Shown: positions 7,370 to 16,361, counted from the stretch's first letter. The stretch is DNA of 64,000 nucleotides from Ilyobacter polytropus DSM 2926 (GCF_000165505.1 NC_014632.1:1054001-1118000); one strand, 5' to 3'. Notes: generated by a model not told the origin, from the letters alone. Numbers and translations: made by a program.

Positions 7370-8854
7370 ATGGAAAAAATTATTATTATAGGAGCCGGAC
7401 CCGGAGGACTTTCTGCTGGTATGCTTCTGGCGTCTAAAGGATATGATGTAAATATATTTGAAAAACAAAATCATATAGGGGGAAGGAACTCCCGTCTGAG
7501 CGTAGGTGAGTTTTCATTTGATCTAGGGCCTACCTTTTTCCTAATGAAGAATATATTAGAGGAGATATTTACTGAAACTGGTAGAAAACTCGAAGATTAT
7601 GTGAATCTTATGGAGATAAATCCCATGTATAGACTTAAGTTTTCAGAAAAAAAAGAGTTTTATCCTTATTCCATGGGCAATGATGAAAAAATGAAAGAGG
7701 AGATAGACCGAGTCTTTCCAGGAGAACATAAAAATTATTTGCAGTATATAGAGCGAGAGGAGAAAAAGTTTCAGAAACTTCTTCCCTGTCTTCAGGTGCC
7801 CTACGACAATTTTTTAGATTTTTTAAAGCCTAATTTTCTCAAAAGCCTGCCCTATCTTGATGCGCACAAATCAATATATAATGTTCTCAGTGATTACTTC
7901 ACCGATGAAGATTTAAAACTTTCCTTTACATTTCAGGCAAAATATATAGGAATGTCTCCTTGGGAGGCACCGGGAACTTTCAGTATAATATCCTATCTTG
8001 AGCATAAATTTGGCGTATACCATGTAGAGGGAGGACTAAACAGACTTTCTAGCGCCATGGGAAAAGTTATAGAGGAAGAAGGTGGTAAAATATCACTCTC
8101 TACTTCGGTAAAGGAGATCCTTTTTGATGACACAAAGGCTATAGGGGTTCTGCTAGAAGATGGTGAAAAAATCTTTGGAGATCATATTATTATGAATGCA
8201 GACTTTGCCTACGGGATAAAGAATCTTGTTCCAGCACCCATTAAAAGCAAGTACAGTGATAATAAATTAAAAAGTAAGAAATATTCATGCTCTACATTTA
8301 TGATTTATCTGGGCTTAAATAAAATTTACAACACACTACCCCATCATAATATCATCTTTGCAGAGGATTATAAGAGAAATGTAGAAGAAATGTCCCATAG
8401 AAAAATACTTTCAGATGATTTTTCTTTTTATGTTCAGAACGCATCTGTAACTGATTCTACCCTAGCACCTGAAGGAAAATCGGCTCTGTATATTCTGGTA
8501 CCAGTTCCAAATAATAAATCATCTATTGACTGGGAAAAGGAAAAGACAGATTATAAAAATAAGGTCTTAGATGCCATGGAGAAAAAAGGTAATTTTAAGA
8601 ATATAAGAGAGAGTATAGAGGTGGAAAAAATCATTACACCTAAGGACTGGGAGACTGAAAGAGACGTCTACCTTGGTGCTACTTTTAACCTCGGACATCA
8701 GGTGTCTCAGATGCTTGTGTTTAGGCCTCACAATAAATTAGAGGGATATAAAAATTTTTACATAGTTGGAGGAGGGACACATCCTGGAAGCGGACTTCCT
8801 ACCATATATGAATCTGGAAGAATTGTTTCCAAAATTATTTTAAAGGAGGAATAA
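7370..8854 (+). CDS. CrtI/phytoene-desaturase-like FAD oxidoreductase
   Basis: A 494-residue flavoprotein. The N-terminus has the dinucleotide fold GAGPGGLSAGMLLASKG, then FEKQNHIGGRNSRL. The C-terminus has the CrtI signature YIVGGGTHPGSGLPTIYESGR. CrtI-type enzymes desaturate or isomerise isoprenoid chains; a relative acts on prolycopene and others act on unrelated lipids. No phytoene or squalene synthase is in the window, so a carotenoid role is unproven. GGGGGAG precedes the ATG. The ribosome site of the following ABC1-kinase gene lies inside its last codons, so the two are translationally coupled. Confidence 0.88.
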   Translation: MEKIIIIGAGPGGLSAGMLLASKGYDVNIFEKQNHIGGRNSRLSVGEFSFDLGPTFFLMKNILEEIFTETGRKLEDYVNLMEINPMYRLKFSEKKEFYPYSMGNDEKMKEEIDRVFPGEHKNYLQYIEREEKKFQKLLPCLQVPYDNFLDFLKPNFLKSLPYLDAHKSIYNVLSDYFTDEDLKLSFTFQAKYIGMSPWEAPGTFSIISYLEHKFGVYHVEGGLNRLSSAMGKVIEEEGGKISLSTSVKEILFDDTKAIGVLLEDGEKIFGDHIIMNADFAYGIKNLVPAPIKSKYSDNKLKSKKYSCSTFMIYLGLNKIYNTLPHHNIIFAEDYKRNVEEMSHRKILSDDFSFYVQNASVTDSTLAPEGKSALYILVPVPNNKSSIDWEKEKTDYKNKVLDAMEKKGNFKNIRESIEVEKIITPKDWETERDVYLGATFNLGHQVSQMLVFRPHNKLEGYKNFYIVGGGTHPGSGLPTIYESGRIVSKIILKEE

Positions 8855-8856
8855 AG

Positions 8857-10062
8857 ATGAATGGAATATCATTTTTAAGACTTATTAAATCATTTTATTC
8901 TTCTAAACTCCCAGATCTTGAAAAAATCGAAAAAAAGGGCCTTTTAGCTGTAAAAATCGCTCAGCATTATGCTTTAAGAGTTGACTTTATAAAAGAAGAG
9001 ATGTGTTATCATCTTTCTAAACTTTACACTCACAGTTTCCCAGCAGAAAAAAAGAGTTTTTCCCAACTTGTGTCGCATGATTCTGAAATACTGAATCAGT
9101 TTAAATCTTTGGATGAAAACCCTTTTTCTTCTGCCTCAGTGGGACAGGTTCATAAAGCAGTCTTGCAAAATGATGAAGTAGTGGCTGTAAAAATAATAAA
9201 AAAAGATTTTAAAAATGGGTTTATAGAGGATATTGAAAGAATTGAAAAACCCATAAAAAAAATTGGGTTTCTCTGGCCAAAATTCAACAGAATATTTAAC
9301 CCTATTGGGATAATAGAAAATATAAGAAACTATACTCTAGATGAATTAGATCTCAAGAATGAAGCTAAAGGTATAGAGGTATTAAGATTATATAAAAACA
9401 ATTTTTCAAAGGAGTTTAACCTTTCAAATTTGAAGTTTCCAAAGGTTTATCCAGAGCTTTCAAGTGAAAAAATTTTAGTGACTGAATTTATAGAGGGAGA
9501 AACTTTTGACTCTTTGTTAAATGATAAAAAACTTACTTATGAGACTCTTTTAGAGCTTTTTAGACTTCACAGTTTTTATATATTTAAAATAGGCGTTTTT
9601 CACGGAGACATACACCCTGGTAACGTCATTTTAGGAAAAGATAAAAACATCTATCTTGTAGATTGTGCTTCTCTCTCTGAAATTACACTAAAATTAAAAA
9701 AAGGGTTATTTTGGTTTTTTTATTACCTAAGCCGATACGACTATAAAAATGCAGCAAAATACCTTCATGAGATGTCCACAGAGAGATTGGACGGGCCTGT
9801 ATTTGATGAGTTTGAAAAGGAATTTTTAAAACTATACAGTGATTTTACCATGGCCACAGTGAGTGAAGTAAGTCTCACACGAAGAATGATGGAAACCATC
9901 AAAATGGGGATAAATTTTGGAATGAATTTTGGCGATCAGATGTTCCCGGTAATTAAAAGCCTTATGTATTTAGACGGTATGGTTATGAGATGCAATCCGA
10001 ATGCTATACTGATGGAAGATATGAGAAATTTTACAGTGGATTTAGAAGATGAAATGAAATAA
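8857..10062 (+). CDS. ABC1/AarF/UbiB-family atypical kinase
   Basis: A 401-residue ABC1 protein kinase-like protein starting two bases after the CrtI-like gene. Visible motifs are VKIAQHYALR in place of the KxGQ segment, SSASVGQVHKA (the A-rich loop, here Ser-rich), VAVKIIKK (the ATP-binding Lys), VTEFIEGE, FHGDIHPGNVIL (catalytic loop) and LVDCAS where DFG is expected. The altered loop and DFG suggest a divergent member. UbiB/COQ8 proteins are ATPases or kinases that help isoprenoid-quinone biosynthesis, so pairing with an isoprenoid-type flavoenzyme implies a shared lipid substrate (inference). Confidence 0.85.
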   Translation: MNGISFLRLIKSFYSSKLPDLEKIEKKGLLAVKIAQHYALRVDFIKEEMCYHLSKLYTHSFPAEKKSFSQLVSHDSEILNQFKSLDENPFSSASVGQVHKAVLQNDEVVAVKIIKKDFKNGFIEDIERIEKPIKKIGFLWPKFNRIFNPIGIIENIRNYTLDELDLKNEAKGIEVLRLYKNNFSKEFNLSNLKFPKVYPELSSEKILVTEFIEGETFDSLLNDKKLTYETLLELFRLHSFYIFKIGVFHGDIHPGNVILGKDKNIYLVDCASLSEITLKLKKGLFWFFYYLSRYDYKNAAKYLHEMSTERLDGPVFDEFEKEFLKLYSDFTMATVSEVSLTRRMMETIKMGINFGMNFGDQMFPVIKSLMYLDGMVMRCNPNAILMEDMRNFTVDLEDEMK

Positions 10063-10099
10063 AAAAAGGCGCTATATTTGCTTATAGCCTGCCTTTTTT
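10061..10099. terminator. bidirectional terminator after the ABC1-kinase gene
   Basis: AAAAAAAGGC-GCTATA and TATAGC-CTGCCTTTTTT pair, with A and T runs on both sides. It also ends the small minus-strand ORF at 10099-10191. Confidence 0.85.
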
Positions 10100-10191
10100 C
10101 ATTTTTTGAAAATTAAAAGTATCTTGTGAAATATTTTTTTAAAAATCTCCTCGTAAAAACTATCTGTATTCTCCATGCAATATCTGCACAT
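10099..10191 (-). CDS. 30-residue small protein beginning MCRYC
   Basis: A short ORF on the minus strand that starts MCRYCMENTDSFYEEIFKK and ends in a hydrophobic, basic tail (IFHKILLIFKK). AAGGAGGAAATAAA precedes the ATG at ideal spacing, and the shared terminator lies directly after the stop. The N-terminal CxxC could bind metal and the tail may be amphipathic. No family is recognised. The evidence is limited to the ribosome site, the terminator and a full-length open frame. Confidence 0.5.
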   Translation of the reverse strand: MCRYCMENTDSFYEEIFKKIFHKILLIFKK

Positions 10192-10356
10192 TTTATTTCC
10201 TCCTTCTCAAAATAATGTCTATCTTAAAAATCTATGCCAGACTTACTGAAATATGCCAACTTTTACTTTTATTTATTCGTCAAATCTGAAAAGGGTTTAC
10301 TTTAATAAGCTAATATGATATCTATATTATATAATAACATAAGGAGAGTGGTTTTC

Positions 10357-11196
10357 TTGAAAACTTTAAAAACATTTTTATTAATGTTTGTAATGACTAT
10401 TATACTGATGTTTTTTGGAAACATTTTAGGCGGACAAAGAGGTATGACCATAGCACTTTTATTTTCATTTGGAATGAACTTTTTTTCATATTGGTTTAGT
10501 GACAAGATGGTATTGTCTATGTATAAAGCCCAGCCTTTGACCCAAGACTCAAAGGTATATCAAATCGTAAGAAGGCTTGCAAGAAACGCAGACCTGCCCA
10601 TGCCTAAGGTATACATTATAAACCAGTCACAGCCAAATGCCTTTGCAACAGGTAGAAATCCTAAACATGCTGCTGTGGCAGTTACAAGAGGTCTACTAGA
10701 CATTCTTGATGACAATGAACTTTCTGGAGTAATAGCACATGAATTAGGTCATGTTAATAACAGAGATATCCTAATTGGTACTATCGCAGCCTCTATGGCT
10801 GGAGCAATTACCTATCTGGCTCATATGGCAAGATGGGCGGCTATCTTTGGAAGAAGCGATAATGACAGAGATGAAAATCCCTTTGCACTTATAGCCACAA
10901 TGATTTTAGCCCCTATAGCAGCAATGCTTGTGCAGATGGCTATATCAAGAACTCGTGAGTACAAGGCTGATGCCTATGGAGCAAAGGTGAGCGGAAACCC
11001 CCTATACCTAGCCAGAGCTCTTAGAAAACTGGAGATGTCTAGTAAAAGAATTCCCATGTCGGCTAATCCTGCAACATCACACATGTTTATCGTAAATCCA
11101 TTGTCAGCAGAGAAAATGGCTTCGCTTTTCAGCACTCACCCTAGTACTGCAATGCGTATCGCAAAACTTGAAGAGATGTCTGAAAACGGATTATAA
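10357..11196 (+). CDS. htpX: membrane zinc metalloprotease HtpX
   Basis: HtpX degrades misfolded membrane proteins. The protein has two N-terminal hydrophobic helices, then MPKVYIINQSQPNAFATGRNP, the zinc site AHELGHVNNRD (His 128 and 132 from this start), two further hydrophobic segments, and REYKADAYGA with the third zinc ligand Glu. The start is taken as TTG at 10357 because AAGGAGAG precedes it by 8 bases; an upstream ATG at 10315 has no ribosome site. The length of 279 is near the family's 280-295. Confidence 0.93.
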   Translation: MKTLKTFLLMFVMTIILMFFGNILGGQRGMTIALLFSFGMNFFSYWFSDKMVLSMYKAQPLTQDSKVYQIVRRLARNADLPMPKVYIINQSQPNAFATGRNPKHAAVAVTRGLLDILDDNELSGVIAHELGHVNNRDILIGTIAASMAGAITYLAHMARWAAIFGRSDNDRDENPFALIATMILAPIAAMLVQMAISRTREYKADAYGAKVSGNPLYLARALRKLEMSSKRIPMSANPATSHMFIVNPLSAEKMASLFSTHPSTAMRIAKLEEMSENGL

Positions 11197-11200
11197 CAAA

Positions 11201-11233
11201 AATTAAAAAGGGAGCCTTGCTCCCTTTTTAATT
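11201..11233. terminator. bidirectional terminator between htpX and the CuA lipoprotein gene
   Basis: AAAAAGGGAGC-CTTG-CTCCCTTTTT with flanking A/T runs between convergent genes. Confidence 0.85.
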
Positions 11234-11631
11234 TACTTTACTATAAGCCAGCCCTTCATTTTCATATGTCCAGGTCCACAGAACACAGAACATCTGAATT
11301 CATAAGTTCCTATTTCATTGGCATAAAACTCTACAATATTATCTTTCCCAGGTTCTATTCTCTTATTTATTCCGATTTCTTCAAGTTTAAACCCATGAAC
11401 GACGTCTAAAGAAGTTAATCTCAACCTCACCTTGTCTCCTGCATTTACAACTATAATATCGGGATTAAATCCAAACTTATAAGCCTCAACATCAATTATT
11501 CTAACTCCATTTTCTACTTTTCCCGATAAACTATAATACATAGGGCTTATTTCCTCTTTTGTCATCGACTCCCTACTTGTACACCCTAAAATAGCAGTAA
11601 GCAAAATCAATAAAACAAATATTTTTTTCAT
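11233..11631 (-). CDS. lipoprotein with a cupredoxin domain and a CuA-type site
   Basis: A 132-residue protein with a lipoprotein signal (lipobox AILGC, Cys 17) and a single cupredoxin fold. The ligand set matches a binuclear CuA site: His 79 in DVVHGF, then Cys 114, Cys 118, His 122 and Met 125 in CSVFCGPGHMKM (CxxxCxxxHxxM), as in subunit II of haem-copper oxidases and NosZ. No oxidase subunit I is nearby. It is probably an outer-leaflet or periplasmic electron carrier or copper-binding protein. The ATG at 11631 is preferred over the GTG at 11640, which overlaps the GGGAG ribosome site. Confidence 0.85.
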   Translation of the reverse strand: MKKIFVLLILLTAILGCTSRESMTKEEISPMYYSLSGKVENGVRIIDVEAYKFGFNPDIIVVNAGDKVRLRLTSLDVVHGFKLEEIGINKRIEPGKDNIVEFYANEIGTYEFRCSVFCGPGHMKMKGWLIVK

Positions 11632-11696
11632 ATTCCTCACTCCCTTTACTCTTTGAAGTTTTATATGGTGCAGCAGGGATAATTCCTTTTAAATTT

Positions 11697-12869
11697 TTAT
11701 AGTGCCATTGTGTATATCTCTAATACATCTTCCTTTTCAAGAGCCTTCATAGTACCAAGAGGGCCGTTTTTTACAGCTTTTTCTGCCATTATTTCAAATT
11801 TTTCATGATCTATCCCAACTTCAGTCAATGTTTTCGGAATTCCCAAGGATGTAAAAAACTCTCTTGTTTTATCTATGGCTTTTCTCGCAACACTCATCTC
11901 AGAGTCACCCTCTATACCCCATACATTTTTGGCATAATCTACAAATCTGTGAGCATTTTCTTCAGAAAGCACATAATCCATCCAGTACGGTGTCAGTATC
12001 CCTAGTCCCATCCCGTGGGTAATATCATACTGGGCACTTAGCTCATGTTCCATGGCGTGAGTGGCCCAATCTGTTGACTCTTTACCGCAAGACATCATTC
12101 CGTTTAAAGCCAGAGAACTTGACCACATGAGATTTGCCCTGGCTTCATAATCTTTTGGATCTTTTAAAGCTATAGGACCAAAGTGAACTGCAGTCTTTAA
12201 TATTCCTTCCATAAGTCTGCTCTGAAGGTACCCTCTCTTGTCTGGGGAGAAATACTGCTCAAAAACATGACTCATAATATCTACAACCCCAGCTGCAGTA
12301 TGAAATTTATTAACTGTAAATGTATAAGTCGGATCAAGTATGGAGAAGACAGGTCTTAGCTTTCCGTGACCAATTGCAAGTTTTTCATTCGTCTCCATTT
12401 TGGAGATGACAGAGTTTCCGTTCATTTCACTTCCTGTAGCTGCGAGAGTAAGTATAGAGGCTACTGGTAATGCATCACGTAGTTCACCGAGCTTACTGTC
12501 TACATATAAGTCCTGCCAGACGTCTCCTTCGTATTTAGCCTGCACAGCTATAGCTTTTGCACAGTCAATTACACTTCCACCACCGGCAGCTAACACCAGT
12601 CCTATATTATTTTCTTTACATATCTTTGCTCCCTCATAGACACTTTCTATTCTTGGATTCGGATCTACTCCTGCCAGTTCAAAACATTTGATATTAAAAT
12701 CAGTAAGCTGTTTTTTAATAAGATCATAAAGCCCAGATTTTTTTATGCTTGACATTCCGTATACAAGAAGGACTTTAGAAGTGTATTTATTTACTTCAGA
12801 TCCTAATTTCTCGGCTTTTCCCTTTCCAAAAAGCACCTTTGTCGGAATATTGTAATTAAAATTTTTCAT
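11697..12869 (-). CDS. iron-containing alcohol dehydrogenase, YqhD/BDH type
   Basis: A 390-residue group III alcohol dehydrogenase. It begins FNYNIPTKVLFGKGKAE, has the nucleotide-binding AAGGGSVIDCAKAIA, LAATGSEMN, and the metal ligands in DIMSHVFEQYF and HAMEHELSAQYDITHGMGLG. Members reduce butyraldehyde and other short aldehydes with NAD(P)H. It is preceded by GGAGTG and is not in an operon. A second member lies at 21570-22742 with MerR control; this copy has no regulator beside it. Confidence 0.93.
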   Translation of the reverse strand: MKNFNYNIPTKVLFGKGKAEKLGSEVNKYTSKVLLVYGMSSIKKSGLYDLIKKQLTDFNIKCFELAGVDPNPRIESVYEGAKICKENNIGLVLAAGGGSVIDCAKAIAVQAKYEGDVWQDLYVDSKLGELRDALPVASILTLAATGSEMNGNSVISKMETNEKLAIGHGKLRPVFSILDPTYTFTVNKFHTAAGVVDIMSHVFEQYFSPDKRGYLQSRLMEGILKTAVHFGPIALKDPKDYEARANLMWSSSLALNGMMSCGKESTDWATHAMEHELSAQYDITHGMGLGILTPYWMDYVLSEENAHRFVDYAKNVWGIEGDSEMSVARKAIDKTREFFTSLGIPKTLTEVGIDHEKFEIMAEKAVKNGPLGTMKALEKEDVLEIYTMAL

Positions 12870-13025
12870 TATATCACTCCTTTATAGATTGATTTTTTAC
12901 ATTTTAGTATACATTATTTTTTTCTCTTTTTCATTGATAAAATATCAGATAAGTGATAGATTCTAAATATCATTTTTAGATATTATAGGAATATCTATAG
13001 AAAAAACTGGAGGTTAAGAAAAATT

Positions 13026-13439
13026 ATGTTTATAAGTAAATATCAAGTGAGAATATCGGATATAAACTACGGAGGGCATATGGGAAATGAAAGGGCTTTA
13101 GTGGCATTTCAGCAAGCAAGAATCGAATGGTTAAAAACTATAGGCCTGTCAGAGATCAGTATCGGTGAGGATAAAGGCTTAATACAAAGAAGGGCCAATG
13201 TAGAGTACCTTAGGGAAATTTCCTTAGGAGATATTTTAAATATTAAAATTTATCCTGTAGAGATAAGGGGAAGTTATTTCGTCCTTTCACATGAAGTAAC
13301 CAACCAAGAGGGTGTTAAAGTATTGACTGGAAACGTAACTCTTGGATCTTTTGACTATAGTGATAAAAAACTGGCCAAAATTCCAAATACTTTGAAAAAA
13401 ATACTCGAAAAAGAAAAATCACAAAACGATAGGGTTTGA
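13026..13439 (+). CDS. hot-dog-fold acyl-CoA thioesterase
   Basis: A 137-residue single hot-dog domain (4HBT family). The N-terminal SDINYGGHMGNERALVAFQQARIEWL holds the conserved Asp and the start of the long helix, and RRANVEYLREISLGD follows. It probably hydrolyses acyl-CoA or acyl-ACP thioesters; the chain preference is unknown. The ATG at 13026 follows GGAGG at somewhat long spacing. It lies 49 bases before the lipoprotein gene at 13489, possibly in the same transcript. Confidence 0.85.
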   Translation: MFISKYQVRISDINYGGHMGNERALVAFQQARIEWLKTIGLSEISIGEDKGLIQRRANVEYLREISLGDILNIKIYPVEIRGSYFVLSHEVTNQEGVKVLTGNVTLGSFDYSDKKLAKIPNTLKKILEKEKSQNDRV

Positions 13440-13488
13440 TTTTACAAAACCTTTAGAGTATAATCAAAGAAAAAATTAGGAGGACTAG

Positions 13489-14202
13489 ATGAAACTTTAC
13501 AGATATTTTATACTGATACTTTTTGTACTAGCAACTTTCACAGGATGTAGCAACGCAAATCGAAGCAGACTACATTTTGATTCTAAGCCCTATAACTTTA
13601 TCACAGGGGAAAACAATACTGAATATATGGAATTATTTTTATTAAAAGTTGATGATATAGACAATCGTTTTTATATACAGATTAAATCAAAGAAAAATTT
13701 GAAAATTTCAAAAGAAATAAGAGGGAAATGGAGTATGAAAAACGGTATTTTGTTCATGACCCCAGAAGACAGCAACAAATTAATCAAAATATCAGGATAT
13801 AACAGTTATCCAAGGGTTATTTACTCTGATATTCCCCAACTTTATTATTTTAATCTTAATCTGTCACCAAGTATATACAGATATAGTGAAAATTTTAGGA
13901 AAGACAACTCTAAATATAATATAGATTTAAAACTTTTTGAAAAAGAAAAATCTATACCATTCTATATAATACCTCCTGACGAGCAGAAAAATAGTTTTTT
14001 TATAACAGTTGTCGAGTCAATTGATGGAAAAACAGTCTCTTATGAAGAGTTCACCGGAGACTGGATTATCAAGGAAAAAATACTTTATCTTCGGCTAGAC
14101 GATGACACCATGTACTTTAAAACAAGCAGAGATAGTATAGAGCTAGTTAATTATGAAAATAGGTATGATATCGATCAAATTATACTAAAAAAAGTAAAAT
14201 AA
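13489..14202 (+). CDS. lipoprotein of unknown function
   Basis: A 237-residue protein with a lipoprotein signal (LFVLATFTGC, acylated Cys 20). The mature part looks like two related beta-rich halves: a FYIQIKSKKN...EIRGKWSMKNGILFMTPED unit near residues 63-100 and a FFITVVESIDGKTVSYEEFTGDWIIKEKILYLRLDD unit near residues 167-205, each ending in a short basic stretch. This points to an internal duplication. No family is recognised. AGGAGG precedes the ATG and a terminator follows. Confidence 0.7.
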   Translation: MKLYRYFILILFVLATFTGCSNANRSRLHFDSKPYNFITGENNTEYMELFLLKVDDIDNRFYIQIKSKKNLKISKEIRGKWSMKNGILFMTPEDSNKLIKISGYNSYPRVIYSDIPQLYYFNLNLSPSIYRYSENFRKDNSKYNIDLKLFEKEKSIPFYIIPPDEQKNSFFITVVESIDGKTVSYEEFTGDWIIKEKILYLRLDDDTMYFKTSRDSIELVNYENRYDIDQIILKKVK

Positions 14203-14203
14203 T

Positions 14204-14234
14204 AAAAAATTCGGCTCTGAGCCGAATTTTTTTA
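14204..14234 (+). terminator. terminator after the lipoprotein gene
   Basis: AAAATTCGGCTC and GAGCCGAATTTTT form a 12-bp stem with a T run. Confidence 0.88.
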
Positions 14235-14310
14235 ATCTTATATTTATTTGAGATGATTATTAACCTTGCTACGACAAATTTGTTGAAACCAAGTTGATTT
14301 TTTTCTTTAA

Positions 14311-14722
14311 ATTAAAGTATTGAATTTATCCGAAAGGCTGTGTTACTTTCTTTGCTTGCCCAAAGAAAGTAACCAAAGAAAAAGCACCCCTAAAAAATAC
14401 CTAAAATCCCTTCTGAACTAACTTTCTATTGAAATATAGTCGGTAAACCTCCTTATTTCAATGAAAGTGGATTTCACAAGATGATTTCTTAACGGTATTT
14501 TTTTAAAGGGGAATTTAAAATCTTTAAATAATTTTTTTAAATCTTTTGAAATTCTTTCGGCCATTGACAAAATCAGCGTTAAGAATAACCGCAGGGAAAT
14601 CCGTAAAAAAAATCGACTGTCTGAGCGTAGCGAGTTTCGAGTTTTTCTTGGATTTTCAAGGTTATTTAGCTTATTTTTCACAGGCCTTGATTTTTGGTTA
14701 CTTTTCATCAAGGAAAAGTAAC
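14311..14722. repeat. dispersed repeat with GTTACTTT terminal hairpins (complete copy)
   Basis: This gene-free stretch holds a repeat whose left 210 bases recur, at roughly 80-85 % identity by eye, at 35031-35240. The left end has a perfect 13-bp inverted repeat, GTTACTTTCTTTG/CAAAGAAAGTAAC at 14342-14373. The right end has GTTACTTTTC/GAAAAGTAAC at 14697-14722. So the element is bounded by related hairpins, as in MITE-like or other mobile repeats. Open frames inside it (for example 14546-14800 on the plus strand) have no ribosome site and look spurious. The remaining bases of 14235-14780 hold nothing I can identify. Confidence 0.7.
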
Positions 14723-14780
14723 GGAACTTTAAATAAAGTCAGTAATTTATCTGAATTTCTGACAAATAACAACTTAACTT

Positions 14781-16361
14781 CTATTCAATTACCTCTGTAA
14801 AAACTAAATCCACTATTTTCAAGCCGTCAACAGCGGCACTCATTATCCCTCCGGCATAACCAGCACCCTCTCCTACAGGGTAGACACCTTGGACACTTAC
14901 AGAGTCTCCAGATTCTTTTCTGGTAATCCTTACAGGAGCAGAGGTTCTAGTCTCTGGTCCGATTAGATTTGCTCTTGGTGAAAGAAAGTATTTATTTTTC
15001 CCCCAGTGTTCTAAAGCCATTTTCATATTTCTACTGATAAACTCAGGGAAAAAATCATTTAAATTATGGGATTCTAGCCTCATTTTATAGCTAGACTCTA
15101 TCTCCATGCTGCTTTTTTGGTTTTTCAGAAAATCTTCTGCCCTCTGATAAAGGGCTCCGTAGTTTGAGATAGTATCATAGGCCTTTTTTTCAAGTTCTCT
15201 CTGAAACTTCATCCCAGAGAAAAGTTCTTCTCCAAATTCGTTCTCTTTTACGGCGACCACCAAAGCAGAGTTGGAAAATTCTCCATCTCTTGTGGAATTA
15301 CTCATTCCGTTAACAAGAGTCCCTCCATTTTCTGAGGCTGCATTGACAATCTCTCCTCCAGGGCACATACAAAAAGAAAATATTCCTCTTTCTTCAGCCT
15401 TATTATTATAAGCCATATTGTATGTGGCCGCTCCCAAAAGAGGGTGATCTGCATAATCACCATACTGCATTCTGTCTATATCAGCTCTAGGATGCTCTAT
15501 ACGTGCTCCAACTGCAAAGGCCTTGTTCTCCATATATATGCCCCTTTCGTGAAGCATCTGATATGTATCTCGTGCCGAATGCCCTATGCAGAGAAGAAGG
15601 TGATCCACCTCTATACTCTCCCTGCTCTTATTTTTATTCTGAATTTCAATCTTTTTGATCTTACCGTTTATCACATCTATATCCGTCATCTTAGTCTCAA
15701 AATAAAATTTACCTCCCATTGATATAATCTTCTCCCTGAGGTTTTTTACCACATCTTTTAACACATCAGTACCCACGTGAGGTTTATAGTCCCACATAAT
15801 CTCTTTTTGAGCCCCGTGATCCACCAGTTCCTTAAACACCTTGTTTATATACTCACTTTTTATCCTCGTATTAAGCTTACCGTCAGAATAGGTCCCGGCT
15901 CCTCCCTCTCCAAACTGTATATTAGAGTCCTCATCTAGCTGGTCCATAGTATAAAAAAGATCCACTGACTTATGTCTTTCATCTACTTTTTTCCCTCTTT
16001 CAAAGATAAGAGGTTCATAGCCATATTCACATAACCTTAAAGCTGCAAAAAGTCCAGCAGGGCCTGTTCCAATAATGGCTATCTTCCCCATATTATCTTT
16101 TACTTTTCTTTTAGGAAAGATTTTTTCATTTATCAGGGAGACGTTATTCAGCCTATTTAGATCCAGTTCTTTTTCAAGTGTTACAGAGATATTATACACA
16201 AGCTTGATATCTTTTTTCTTTCTGCTGTCTATAGATTTTTTTTCATATTCTATATGGCCTATATTATTTTTTCTTATTCCACGTTTTTCGATTTCTTTAA
16301 TAAGGGCTTTCTTCTGATCTTTTTCTATTGAAACCATTATATTATTTATTGCGACTTTCAT
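14781..16361 (-). CDS. COG2509 FAD-dependent dehydrogenase
   Basis: A 526-residue flavoprotein. Residues 1-75 form an N-terminal domain, then IGTGPAGLFAALRLCEYGYEPLIFERG is the FAD fold, FGEGGAGTYSDGKLNTR the conserved loop, and YPVGEGAGYAGGIMSAAVDG the C-terminal FAD motif. The family is widespread in anaerobes and uncharacterised. The ATG at 16361 follows GAGGTG and overlaps the end of the upstream CGGC-domain gene by 20 bases, so the two are co-transcribed. Confidence 0.88.
   Translation of the reverse strand: MKVAINNIMVSIEKDQKKALIKEIEKRGIRKNNIGHIEYEKKSIDSRKKKDIKLVYNISVTLEKELDLNRLNNVSLINEKIFPKRKVKDNMGKIAIIGTGPAGLFAALRLCEYGYEPLIFERGKKVDERHKSVDLFYTMDQLDEDSNIQFGEGGAGTYSDGKLNTRIKSEYINKVFKELVDHGAQKEIMWDYKPHVGTDVLKDVVKNLREKIISMGGKFYFETKMTDIDVINGKIKKIEIQNKNKSRESIEVDHLLLCIGHSARDTYQMLHERGIYMENKAFAVGARIEHPRADIDRMQYGDYADHPLLGAATYNMAYNNKAEERGIFSFCMCPGGEIVNAASENGGTLVNGMSNSTRDGEFSNSALVVAVKENEFGEELFSGMKFQRELEKKAYDTISNYGALYQRAEDFLKNQKSSMEIESSYKMRLESHNLNDFFPEFISRNMKMALEHWGKNKYFLSPRANLIGPETRTSAPVRITRKESGDSVSVQGVYPVGEGAGYAGGIMSAAVDGLKIVDLVFTEVIE

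Noticed and set aside
14546-14800. 84-residue plus-strand ORF inside the dispersed repeat
   Set aside because: No ribosome site, composition of the repeat element, and overlap with its terminal hairpin.
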